Assembly (NCBI GenBank): GCA_019420545.1
Contig: JAHZGZ010000210.1
Span: 1-15,662, forward strand
Direction of reading: 5' to 3'
Length of the DNA: 15,662 bases
From: Bacteroidales bacterium
Lineage (GTDB): Bacteria > Bacteroidota > Bacteroidia > Bacteroidales > Muribaculaceae
The position numbers and the translations under genes are program-made. Under the pieces are notes generated by a model. It did no database searches and was not told the origin of the DNA. It saw only the letters and a program-made list of their open reading frames with translations. Of the stretch, positions 7,870-14,887 are shown one piece after another (the stretch's first letter is position 1; every line of letters begins with the position of its first letter).

Positions 7870-9105
7870 TCAGCCGAAAGTGAGTATGGAGCACTTCTCG
7901 GGCATAACAGACTCGGCAGCCATGCGTATATTTTCGGACGTCAGTGACATAATGCGCTCCACAATCTCCTCCTGAGGGGCCACATGGCCGTTGAAGAGAA
8001 GGGCGCGGCCTGTCGAAAGAGCCATCTGCTCGCGGTTTTCCGCGGCGACGATTGTCTGTCCGACATACTGTTTCTTGGCGGCGGTAAGAGTGCGCTCTTT
8101 CAATGGCGTATCCGCCAGGCGGCGCAGAGTGTCGAAAATGATGCGCCGGCACGGCTTCACATGCTCGGGATCACATCCGTAATATATGGTAAGCTCTCCG
8201 CAGTCGGTGAAAAGCGATGTGTAGGCATCCACCGAATAGACGTATCCGCGGCGTTCGCGCAGAGCCACGTTGAGCAGCGAGTTCATACAAGGGCCACCGA
8301 TTATGTTGGTAAGCAGAGAGTAAGCGCGGTTCTTGTCAGCATACATGCCAGGTATACGTGCGCCGATTATGGTATGGGACTGGTGAGTGCCGAGGTCGCG
8401 GAATGTATCGAATGGGACTACTTCGGGTGGCACTATTCGTCTGACCTCAGTGTCAGGGTGATTGAAATGACCCATATATCTTTCGGCTATAGATATTACA
8501 CGGTCGGGACGTGTCGGGCCCATGTAGAAAAGCACCATATTGCCCGGCGTATAGTAGCTGTCGAGAAATTCACGGCATGTGGCCGGAGTGAACGACTTTA
8601 TGGCAGCCTCCGTGCCGAGTATATTATGGCCTAATCCGGAACCGGCAAACAGTAGTTCGTTAAAATCATCGAAAATAGCCTCGGAAGGGGAGTCGAGATA
8701 CGAATCTACTTCATCGAGCACCACCTCACGCTCGCGGTCGATCTCAGCTTCCGGGAAACGGCTGCGGCTTACCAGATCGGCTATCAGCTCGACTGCACGC
8801 GTGAGATTGCCGGCGGGAAATGAGGAGTAGACTGTTGTGGCCTCTTCGGAGGTGAAGGCGTTTAGCTCTCCTCCTACCGATTCCATTCGGTTGATGATAT
8901 GCCATGAGCGGCGCCGGTCGGTACCTTTGAATATGGTATGCTCTACAAAGTGAGCGAGACCGAACTGGTCAGTGTTTTCGTTGCGGCTTCCGACCATCAC
9001 GCATAATCCGCAGTACTCCACTTCGGAAGCACAGTAGCGGTGCACTATCCTCAGGCGATTGCTGAGAGTGTGGTAAGTAAGGGGTGTTGAATAGTCTTTT
9101 GCCAT
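7870..9105 (-). CDS. M16 family zinc metallopeptidase (insulinase-like, single domain pair)
   Basis: This is an inverzincin peptidase predicted to cleave peptides or processed protein fragments. I use the ATG at 9105 (411 aa, beginning MAKDYSTPLTYHTLSN), the normal start and length for small bacterial M16 proteins. The frame extends 20 codons upstream to GTG/ATG at 9165/9162, but that stretch encodes the U-run of a terminator hairpin. The inverted zinc motif is HFVEH: His52 and His56 bind zinc and Glu55 is the catalytic base. Glu132 in VVLDEVDSY, 76 residues after His56, fits the third ligand. The C-terminal half has the paired Arg/Tyr region RERRGYVYSVDA. One oddity is that the usual NGLRVV near the N-terminus reads NRLRIV here. 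No signal peptide is apparent from the chosen start. Transcription probably begins near 9206. Confidence 0.92.
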   Translation of the reverse strand: MAKDYSTPLTYHTLSNRLRIVHRYCASEVEYCGLCVMVGSRNENTDQFGLAHFVEHTIFKGTDRRRSWHIINRMESVGGELNAFTSEEATTVYSSFPAGNLTRAVELIADLVSRSRFPEAEIDREREVVLDEVDSYLDSPSEAIFDDFNELLFAGSGLGHNILGTEAAIKSFTPATCREFLDSYYTPGNMVLFYMGPTRPDRVISIAERYMGHFNHPDTEVRRIVPPEVVPFDTFRDLGTHQSHTIIGARIPGMYADKNRAYSLLTNIIGGPCMNSLLNVALRERRGYVYSVDAYTSLFTDCGELTIYYGCDPEHVKPCRRIIFDTLRRLADTPLKERTLTAAKKQYVGQTIVAAENREQMALSTGRALLFNGHVAPQEEIVERIMSLTSENIRMAAESVMPEKCSILTFG

Positions 9106-9143
9106 ATTTATGAGATAGATTTGGAACAGTTGAAGTAGGTAGC

Positions 9144-9174
9144 AAAAAAAATTACTCGTCATCACGACGAATAA
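9144..9174 (-). terminator. Intrinsic terminator inside the M16 leader
   Basis: Read on the minus strand, a 9-bp stem TTATTCGTC / GACGAGTAA (one G-U pair) closes a five-base loop GTGAT and is followed at once by eight U residues. It lies downstream of the promoter at 9213-9243 and about 38 nt before the M16 start codon, so transcripts from that promoter must pass it. It could also catch read-through from the SGNH hydrolase gene upstream. Confidence 0.7.
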
Positions 9175-9179
9175 TCTTC

Positions 9180-9200
9180 TTACCTTAAATCTAATACCAT
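9180..9200 (-). other. Possible leader peptide MVLDLR
   Basis: A six-codon ORF (ATG to TAA, peptide MVLDLR) sits between the M16 promoter and the terminator hairpin, with its stop 5 nt before the hairpin. The layout resembles attenuation leader peptides, but so short an ORF is easily a coincidence. No run of regulatory codons is evident. Confidence 0.12.
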
Positions 9201-9212
9201 GAAAAACTGATG

Positions 9213-9243
9213 CAAAGATAGCACTTAGTTTTTATTTAGCAAA
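9213..9243 (-). promoter_or_regulatory. Consensus Bacteroidetes promoter upstream of the M16 gene
   Basis: On the minus strand TTTG (9243-9240) is followed after exactly 19 bp by TATCTTTG (9220-9213). Both elements match the Bacteroidetes sigma-ABfr consensus. The predicted start is near 9206, leaving a leader of about 100 nt before the ATG at 9105. Confidence 0.75.
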
Positions 9244-9363
9244 ATTATGTGGAAAAATTCCTGCCTAATTAACAGAATTTAAGCAAAAAGTCTGTTTGAC
9301 ATTGTTAAATACGTACAAAAACATCGTATCTGGCCGGAATGCGGTCGCTGACTGGCTGCAGGG

Positions 9364-10083
9364 TTACTTCTGCGCGTGGGGTGCTGCGGGGAGATATTTG
9401 TCGAGAACGCTGACCACCTGCGCGGCGAGAGCCGAGTATCCGGCAGGGACAGGATGGCATCCGTCGCCTCCGATATAATATTCGGTGTGGCCGGCCATTA
9501 CCTTGTCGAGCGGGTTGATCTCAATGCCGAGCGGCTTGATGTGGCGCCGGGCTATCTCGTTGCGTGCGGTGCCGCGCATCGACTGTTTGGTAAGGCGCGT
9601 CATATCCTCCTTTTCATAAAGAGGAGTACAGTTGGCCCATATCAGGCGTGCGTCGGGAGCGTATTTCGCAAAGAGGGCGAGGAGTTCGGGGAAAGCGCGG
9701 TCATATTCCTCTTCGGTATAATCCATTCCGTGGAGGCCGTTGTTGAAATGGATCACGTCGAAAGATGTATTTTTCAGCACGTGCTCCACCTCCTCAAGAT
9801 AAGCGGGATCGCCAAGGCTCTTGGAGGTTGACAGACGTCCGACGTATGCGCGGTCTTCCAGTGCTTTCTCGACTTCGGGGTGGTAGCCGCGTGTGATGGA
9901 GTTGCCGAGGAGAAGCACATGGGGTTTGTCGGTGCGGTTGGCTCCCGGGATAAATATGTCGGCCCATTCGATGTATTCACGTGCGATATGGCCGGACGCA
10001 GGCTCGGCGGCATTGATCGTGGAATGGATGGGAGAGAATGCGATTGTGAATGCTGTTGTAAGTAAAAGAACTGTTTTTTTCAT
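9364..10083 (-). CDS. Exported SGNH/GDSL-type hydrolase
   Basis: This is a secreted serine esterase or lipase-like enzyme of the SGNH superfamily, 239 aa. The signal peptide MKKTVLLLTTAFTIAFSPIH continues to about residue 26 (cleavage before AEPASG is likely). Block I is LLLGNSITRG with nucleophile Ser62; the GNSIT variant replaces GDS, as in many bacterial members. The Gly of block II is plausibly in VGRLSTSKS. Block III is HFNNGLHG (Asn115 or Asn114 for the oxyanion hole). Block V is DGCHPVPAGY with Asp207 and His210. Members of this type often deacetylate or de-esterify polysaccharides, but the substrate here is not determined. It stands alone on the minus strand between DUF2851 (83 bp upstream) and the M16 gene (258 bp downstream), with its own -7 box very close to the start. 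Confidence 0.9.
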   Translation of the reverse strand: MKKTVLLLTTAFTIAFSPIHSTINAAEPASGHIAREYIEWADIFIPGANRTDKPHVLLLGNSITRGYHPEVEKALEDRAYVGRLSTSKSLGDPAYLEEVEHVLKNTSFDVIHFNNGLHGMDYTEEEYDRAFPELLALFAKYAPDARLIWANCTPLYEKEDMTRLTKQSMRGTARNEIARRHIKPLGIEINPLDKVMAGHTEYYIGGDGCHPVPAGYSALAAQVVSVLDKYLPAAPHAQK

Positions 10084-10100
10084 GATGCGGTGATTTTCCG

Positions 10101-10108
10101 CAAATATA
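10101..10108 (-). promoter_or_regulatory. -7 box for the SGNH hydrolase
   Basis: TATATTTG on the minus strand matches TAnnTTTG exactly and predicts a start near 10094, leaving only about 11 nt before the ATG at 10083. A -33 TTTG is not obvious at 19-21 bp (sequence around 10128-10131). Confidence 0.45.
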
Positions 10109-10166
10109 GATTGATACGATTAACGGAATGGTTAAATCACGCTTAAAACAGAATTAAAATCCTGAG

Positions 10167-11465
10167 TCAGCATTCCGCGCTTGCAGAAAATGCTTTACGT
10201 GCGAGCATTCTGTGTCCGATACGGCAATAAAGGCATTTGTGGGTCTCGCAATATTCCCGGCGGAGCTGGATCAATGCCTGCGACGTGAATGCGTCGGGGC
10301 ATTTCACTCCTGCCGATGCAAAAATGTTGACTACCGAGTTGCTTTCGGGCGGGAGCTCCTGCAACAGCGTGATGGCGGCATCGTGACATTGCGGCAGATT
10401 GTGGCTTGTGCCCCACGCATATAAGATTGGTGCGGCTACGTTGATAGCGAGGATGCGCCGCGACGAAATGCTGAGCAGTGTTGGGAGATCCGGCGATTCT
10501 TTTCCGAAGTGATAATGTGTTTCCCAATAGCCTGTAAGCGGGGCGTTGAAGAGGGCGAGGATCTCTTCGGCATTTTTTGCTTCGGTTATCGCGCTCATCA
10601 GCTTGAAACCGCCGAAGAGCATTGCGGCAAGGAAAGCGATGCGGCGGTGGGGGAAGTTGGCCGGACGCATCCGGGCCATTTTCCAGCCCAATGATGCGGG
10701 AGGCGTGAGGCTGAATTTGTGGGAGAGAAAGCTATACTCGCGTTGCAGCAATTCAACATAGCGGTCATTGCCCGTGTCGGAGGGGAGCAGGCCGGCCTGC
10801 CCGAACAGCAGGGCTTGGATCGACAGCATGGAGTCGCTGTGTTTGCCTGCCGCCGCCAGCGGGATGCTTGCCGCGAGGCGTTCGAAGGGATCGGAATTGA
10901 CGCCGAATCCGAGTGCGCGTGCGAGGGTGATGAAGCATGCCGATTCCCAGTCGCCGTTGGTGCGATGCAATATATCATGAACACGGTCGGCCTTGGCGTG
11001 AAGGCGTTCGAAAGCAAGACGGTCGAGCCATCCGCGCAGATGTACCCTTTCGAGGCACCGGATTTCCTGTGCGCAGGGGAGCGTGGGGGCCGCAGCCGCG
11101 TTGACGAGCGATGAATAGCTTGTGTGGAAATCCGAGGCGCATTCCATGCGCAGTTGCGGTATGATCTGTCCGTCGGCACGCCGTATGGCCATATCGTCGT
11201 GACGCACAACATGGAGTATCACCGATTCATAGGCCGGATCCCCGTCGTGGTGATGGCGGTGCCAGTCGGATGCGCGCACATGTATCTCCACGTCGCCTGC
11301 CCATGTCTGGTCGCCGATCATAATTTTGGCGTTGAAGAAATCGGGCCCTGCGTCGGTGTTAAGCCTCCCGGGATCAAGCACCTGGATACGCCGTCCGTCG
11401 ACGGTAGCCATCTGTGCGGGCATCCACAGGCGATGCTGCCATATGTATTGCATCAATCGCTCCAT
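10167..11465 (-). CDS. DUF2851 family protein
   Basis: This is a Bacteroidetes-typical conserved protein of unknown function. I chose the ATG at 11465 (432 aa, MERLMQYIWQHRLW); homologs begin just before the YIW segment. The ATG four codons on (11453) is also possible, and the frame extends 14 codons upstream to 11507 without support. The N-terminal region carries the family signature DPGRLNTDAGPDFFNAKI followed by WAGDVEIHVRASDWHRHHH and ESVILHVV. Its mix of conserved acidic residues and histidines resembles a nuclease-like beta core, but that reading is my inference. The C-terminus has a cysteine cluster YCETHKCLYCRIGHRML (Cys406, Cys411, Cys414), suggesting metal binding. No signal peptide is visible, so it is probably cytoplasmic. 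It is divergent from the rhamnosidase gene. Confidence 0.88.
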   Translation of the reverse strand: MERLMQYIWQHRLWMPAQMATVDGRRIQVLDPGRLNTDAGPDFFNAKIMIGDQTWAGDVEIHVRASDWHRHHHDGDPAYESVILHVVRHDDMAIRRADGQIIPQLRMECASDFHTSYSSLVNAAAAPTLPCAQEIRCLERVHLRGWLDRLAFERLHAKADRVHDILHRTNGDWESACFITLARALGFGVNSDPFERLAASIPLAAAGKHSDSMLSIQALLFGQAGLLPSDTGNDRYVELLQREYSFLSHKFSLTPPASLGWKMARMRPANFPHRRIAFLAAMLFGGFKLMSAITEAKNAEEILALFNAPLTGYWETHYHFGKESPDLPTLLSISSRRILAINVAAPILYAWGTSHNLPQCHDAAITLLQELPPESNSVVNIFASAGVKCPDAFTSQALIQLRREYCETHKCLYCRIGHRMLARKAFSASAEC

Positions 11466-11473
11466 TTCAAACG

Positions 11474-11504
11474 CAAAGAAAAGATAATTTATTGAGATTG
11501 CCAA
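11474..11504 (-). promoter_or_regulatory. Weak promoter candidate for the DUF2851 gene
   Basis: On the minus strand TTG (11504-11502) precedes TTTCTTTG (11481-11474) by 20 bp. The -7 box has TT instead of TA. If used, transcription would start within a few bases of the ATG at 11465. Confidence 0.25.
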
Positions 11505-11587
11505 CATTCCTGTGATAAAATGATTGGACGAGATACGTAAATATACTTATTTTGTTTCGCGGCGAAAGCGATTATTTGCAAAATGTA

Positions 11588-11618
11588 ATTGTATAATAAG
11601 AATAAATCGCTAACTTAG
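11588..11618 (+). promoter_or_regulatory. Promoter candidate for the GH78 gene
   Basis: ATTG (11588-11591), then 19 bp, then TAACTTAG (11611-11618), one mismatch from TAnnTTTG. The predicted start is near 11625, about 25 nt before the ATG at 11650. The surrounding 11530-11620 stretch is AT-rich and also holds a short palindrome TTTCG-CGG-CGAAA (about 11553-11565). Confidence 0.45.
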
Positions 11619-11649
11619 CCGACATAAACCGAAAATCAATCTCATTTCA

Positions 11650-13929
11650 ATGAAATTAGCTGAAATTTTGCGCGGGGCGGCAATAGCCTTCGCAATCGCT
11701 CTGAGTCCGCTTGCATCCAACGCTTCTGCGCCGGTGTGGATAACTGCCGATGGCGCCAATGTCGACCGACCGAACAGCTGGATTACGTATTCCAGGGATG
11801 TCAGTCTGAAAAAAGTGCCGAAAAGTGTCGTATTGGATATCGCCGCCGATACCAAGTACTGGCTTTATGTCAACGACAGCCTCGCTGTGTTTGAGGGTGG
11901 GCTGAAACGCGGTGCGGCTCCTGACATGTCGTATTATGACAGTGTGGAGATAGCTCCTCTGATGCATAAGGGGGAGAACAATATAAGAGTGCTTCTGTGG
12001 CATTTCGGTAAAGACGGTTTTTCCCACATGAGCAGTGGCAAGGCGGCGCTGATTGTGCGCTGTCCGCAGATTGAGGAGCTTAATTCCGGAGCCGGATGGC
12101 TGAGCCGTGTCGAGGATGCCTACGGCACGATGGTGTCGCCGGTGCCCAACTATCGCCTTGCGGAGTCCAATATCAGCTATGACGCGCGTAAGGCCAGGCC
12201 GTTAGGGGTGGGATTACGCCCATCGGCTGAGCTTGGAGGATGGGGTGCCGAACCCTGGGGCGCTCTTGTGACACGGCCTATACCACAGTGGCGTGATTAC
12301 GGGGTGACACGCGTGGAATTCGTGCGCAAAAGCGCCGGCGAGGGGCTTGACTCAATTATCGCGGTGCTGCCGTGCAATATACAGATTACGCCGCTCTTTG
12401 TGGTAAACGATCCGAAGGGTGGGCGCGCCATAGGCATATCGACCGATCATTCGTTTGCCGGCGGTACCGACAATATCCGCGCCGAATACATCACACGCCC
12501 CGGTCGTCAGGAGTATGAATCGTTCGGATGGATGAACGGAGAGCGACTATATCTTACCCTCCCTTCGGATGTGGAGGTAGAAGAACTGGCATACCGCCGC
12601 ACGGGATATGATACCGAAGTTGCCGGTACATTTACATGCGATGACGATTTTTATACACGCTTCTGGGAGAAGGCCATGCGCACTCTGTCGGTGAACATGC
12701 GCGACACGTGGTTCGACTGTCCCGACCGCGAGCGCGCCCAATGGTGGGGCGACGTGGTGGTGCTGATGGGTGAGGCGTTCTACACCTATTCCCACACGTC
12801 CCACAGCCTGATGCGCAAGGCTATATGCGAACTGTGTGCATGGCAGCATCCCGACGGGGCGCTCTCGTCGCCTATTCCGGGCAACTACAAGCACGAACTT
12901 CCGGCCCAGATGCTTGCGTCAGTTGGTCTGTACGGCTTCTGGAACTACTATATGAGCACCGGCGACAGCACCATACTCACGGAGGCATATCCTGCCGTGA
13001 AACGCTATCTGTCGCTCTGGAAACAGGACAAGACCGGGCTGACAGCCCTGCGCAAAGGAGGCTGGAACTGGGGTGACTGGGGCGACAACCGCGACATGCG
13101 CCTGATTTATGCCGGATGGCACTACATGGCCCTCGACGCTGCGGCCCGCATGGCCGACGTGCTCGGCAAGCCTGATGATGCGGCAGCATACCGCACGACC
13201 ATGGATGAGGTGAAGCGCGGTTACAACCGTTGCTGGAACGGATATGCCTACCGGCATCCGTCGTACCATGGCTCGACCGACGACCGCGTGCAGGCACTTG
13301 CCGTGATCTCCGGTATCGCCGGCGAGGATAAATATCCAGCGCTGTTTGAAACGCTCAAGACCCAGGAACATGCGAGTCCTTACATGGAGAAGTATGTCAT
13401 GGAATCGCTTTTCCGGATGGGATAGGGTGATTATGCCATGGAACGCACACGCAGGCGCTTCGGCCCGATGGTCGACAATCCCGATTATTCCACGCTGTTT
13501 GAGGGGTGGGGTATCGGCAAGGAAGGATATGGCGGGGGGACGACCAACCATGCCTGGAGCGGTGGCGCTGTCACCGTCATAGGTCAGTATCTTTTCGGAG
13601 TTGAGCCTGTTGAGCCGGACTACCGCCTGTTTAAGATCGATCAACATCCGGCACTTTTCCGCAAGGGGTCGATCACGGTTCCGTCGGTTGCCGGTGACAT
13701 CCTCTCGGGCTATGAGCTTGCCGACGACGGCACAATGGTAATGAGTGTTGGCATTCCCGCCGGGGCGCAAGCGTTGGTATATATTCCCGCCGAATCACCC
13801 GAAAAGGTAACTGTAGCGGGCAACAAACAGCTTGACAAGGTCGCTGTGGCCGACAGTTCGCGCCCAGTAAAGGGGAAGCTGTGCTATCGTTTCCCGGCCG
13901 GACGGTATGAGATACGGGTAGCCCGATAG
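11650..13929 (+). pseudogene. GH78 alpha-L-rhamnosidase interrupted by an in-frame TAG
   Basis: This exported glycosidase would release terminal alpha-L-rhamnose from plant or bacterial glycans. The frame is open for 591 codons, meets TAG at codon 592 (13423-13425), then continues in the same frame for 167 codons to a final TAG. The combined length of about 759 residues is normal for compact GH78 enzymes. A signal peptide (residues 1 to about 27, ending SNASA) precedes N-terminal beta-sandwich modules. The catalytic (alpha/alpha)6 barrel holds DCPDRERAQWWGD, with Asp356, Glu361 and Asp368 in the 0/+5/+12 spacing of the active-site acids of Bacillus RhaB. The second conserved acid, Glu618 in TLFEGWG, and the NHAWSGG motif lie after the TAG, so a truncated 591-aa product should be inactive. 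A substitution (GAG to TAG would fit the family-like G-E-G-D-Y context), a sequencing error or readthrough are all possible. Confidence 0.85.
13423..13425 (+). other. In-frame amber codon within the GH78 gene
   Basis: The codon lies in the context FRMG-TAG-GDYAMER. Both sides read as continuous GH78 sequence with no frameshift and no base gained or lost. An ATG at 13438 in the same frame, preceded by AGGGTG (13424-13429), could allow reinitiation and make the C-terminal 163 residues separately. Confidence 0.9.
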
Positions 13930-13952
13930 GGTCAGCGCAAGGCCGTCCGGTG

Positions 13953-13971
13953 GTCAATTGCGCGTCAATTG
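13953..13971 (+). repeat. Two GTCAATTG direct repeats, 11 bp apart
   Basis: GTCAATTG occurs at 13953-13960 and again at 13964-13971. Each copy contains the palindrome CAATTG. They lie about 33 bp upstream of the rplS -33 element. One helical-turn spacing would suit a dimeric regulator, but no regulator is identified. Confidence 0.4.
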
Positions 13972-14003
13972 TGAGGATACCGGCAATAATTTTTGCGGAA
14001 AAC

Positions 14004-14034
14004 TTTGCGGTACAACGGATTATTACTAACTTTG
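14004..14034 (+). promoter_or_regulatory. Consensus promoter for rplS
   Basis: TTTG (14004-14007), exactly 19 bp, then TAACTTTG (14027-14034): both elements match the Bacteroidetes consensus, as expected for a highly expressed ribosomal gene. The start is predicted near 14041, giving a leader of about 78 nt. Confidence 0.8.
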
Positions 14035-14044
14035 CACCGTTTTA

Positions 14045-14083
14045 GCGCAATCTCTGGCTGGACAAGCGGCCCGCTACATTGCG
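14045..14083 (+). promoter_or_regulatory. Structured 5' leader of rplS
   Basis: The leader can close an outer stem CGCAAT (14046-14051) / ATTGCG (14078-14083) around an inner hairpin AGCG-GCC-CGCT (14065-14075). It sits immediately after the predicted transcription start and before the AT-rich stretch leading to the ATG. L19 leaders that act in autoregulation are known in other bacteria, so this may be an L19- or ribosome-responsive element. I cannot match it to a described family. Confidence 0.35.
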
Positions 14084-14118
14084 TAATTATTACATTATTA
14101 ATTCATTACGAACTAAAA

Positions 14119-14472
14119 ATGGACTTAATCAAAGTAGCCGAAGAGGCATTTGCCACCGGCAAGCAGCACCCCGATTTCGGTCCCGGCGACACCATCACCG
14201 TGGCTTACCGTATCAAGGAGGGTAACAAGGAACGTATCCAGCAGTACCGTGGTGTTGTTATCCGCATCTCGGGCGAGGGCAACAAGAAACGTTTCACCGT
14301 TCGCAAGATCAGCGATAACATCGGTGTAGAGCGTATCTTCCCCATCGAGTCACCGTTTATCGACTCGATCACAATCAACAAGTATGGCAAGGTGCGTCGC
14401 GCCAAGCTCTACTATCTTCGCAATCTTACCGGCAAGAAAGCTCGTATCAAGGAGCGCCGCGTAGTGAAGTAA
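14119..14472 (+). CDS. rplS: 50S ribosomal protein L19
   Basis: L19 sits at the 30S-50S interface of the ribosome. The 117-residue product starting MDLIKVAEEAF is the normal length. The frame is open further upstream, but the promoter lies there (14004-14034), and L19 homologs begin at this ATG. Hallmarks are FGPGDTITVAYRIKEG (residues about 22-37), QQYRGVVIRISG, FTVRKISDNIGVERIFPIES and the basic C-terminus KVRRAKLYYLRNLTGKKARIKER. It is monocistronic here, with its own promoter, leader and terminator, rather than in the rpsP-rimM-trmD-rplS cluster seen in many other bacteria. Confidence 0.98.
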   Translation: MDLIKVAEEAFATGKQHPDFGPGDTITVAYRIKEGNKERIQQYRGVVIRISGEGNKKRFTVRKISDNIGVERIFPIESPFIDSITINKYGKVRRAKLYYLRNLTGKKARIKERRVVK

Positions 14473-14504
14473 GCAGCCCCCGCAATCCGCATTCAAACGC
14501 ATCA

Positions 14505-14540
14505 AAGCCCCGCAATCCATTCGATGGTATGGCGGGGCTT
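14505..14540. terminator. Terminator hairpin after rplS, shared with the convergent gene
   Basis: A 9-bp GC-rich stem AAGCCCCGC (14505-14513) / GCGGGGCTT (14532-14540) contains a further inner hairpin CCAT-TCG-ATGG. The 3' U-tract is modest on either strand (CTTCGTT on plus, CTTTGATG on minus). It lies between rplS and the small membrane protein gene ending at 14554. Confidence 0.7.
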
Positions 14541-14553
14541 CGTTGTATCCGTA

Positions 14554-14844
14554 TCACGCATCAAGACTGTCGTCCTCGTCATTGTCGCGGCGGCGCGGTG
14601 ACAGGGCCGTGAGTACCCATAGGAATATCGCGCATACTACGGCCGACGATACGAGCGACAGCACCTCGGTGTTGGCGTTTTCCGTACCGAAAAGCACGAG
14701 GAAAAGGAATCCTCCGAGCAGTGCGCCGCATATGCTTACACATACGGCCAGTGTCACGTTTCTCACACGCGGTATGAGTTTTCCTACCATGAAACCGCCG
14801 ATAATGCCTACCACGGTCCATGTGATCCATAAAGATGCTCCCAT
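14554..14844 (-). CDS. Small membrane protein, possibly GlsB/YeaQ/YmgE-like
   Basis: This 96-residue protein has three predicted transmembrane helices: WITWTVVGIIGGFMVGKLI (about 6-24), VTLAVCVSICGALLGGFLFLVLF (about 30-52) and VLSLVSSAVVCAIFLWVLTAL (about 61-81). The tail is charged (RRRDNDEDD). The GIIGGFMVGKLIP start and the GALLGGFLF motif resemble the transglycosylase-associated (YeaQ/YmgE) family, though it is longer than typical members and the match is by eye only. It follows a 58-aa membrane protein gene on the same strand with 43 bp between, so the two are probably cotranscribed. Function is unknown; an envelope-stress role would be a guess. Confidence 0.7.
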   Translation of the reverse strand: MGASLWITWTVVGIIGGFMVGKLIPRVRNVTLAVCVSICGALLGGFLFLVLFGTENANTEVLSLVSSAVVCAIFLWVLTALSPRRRDNDEDDSLDA

Positions 14845-14887
14845 ATTCAGTTGTTTTTTTGTTGATCGTGTCGTGAAACAGCCGTGA

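Noticed and set aside
7984..8634. 216-codon plus-strand ORF antisense to the M16 gene
   Set aside because: It lies entirely inside a well-supported M16 coding region on the opposite strand and shows no recognisable domain; it is a shadow of biased codon use.
13423..13425. TAG as a reassigned sense codon in this genome
   Set aside because: TAG ends the DUF486 gene at 5697-5699 and the GH78 gene itself at 13927-13929, and all other genes in the window end at TAA or TGA, so standard code use is the simplest reading.
12919..13770. 283-codon minus-strand ORF crossing the GH78 amber codon
   Set aside because: It is antisense to clear GH78 sequence on both sides of the TAG, with no domain and no promoter or start signal; GC-rich third positions open the opposite frame.
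13993..14118. N-terminal extension of the L19 frame
   Set aside because: It contains the rplS promoter (14004-14034), and L19 proteins start at MDLIKV; the extension is untranslated leader.
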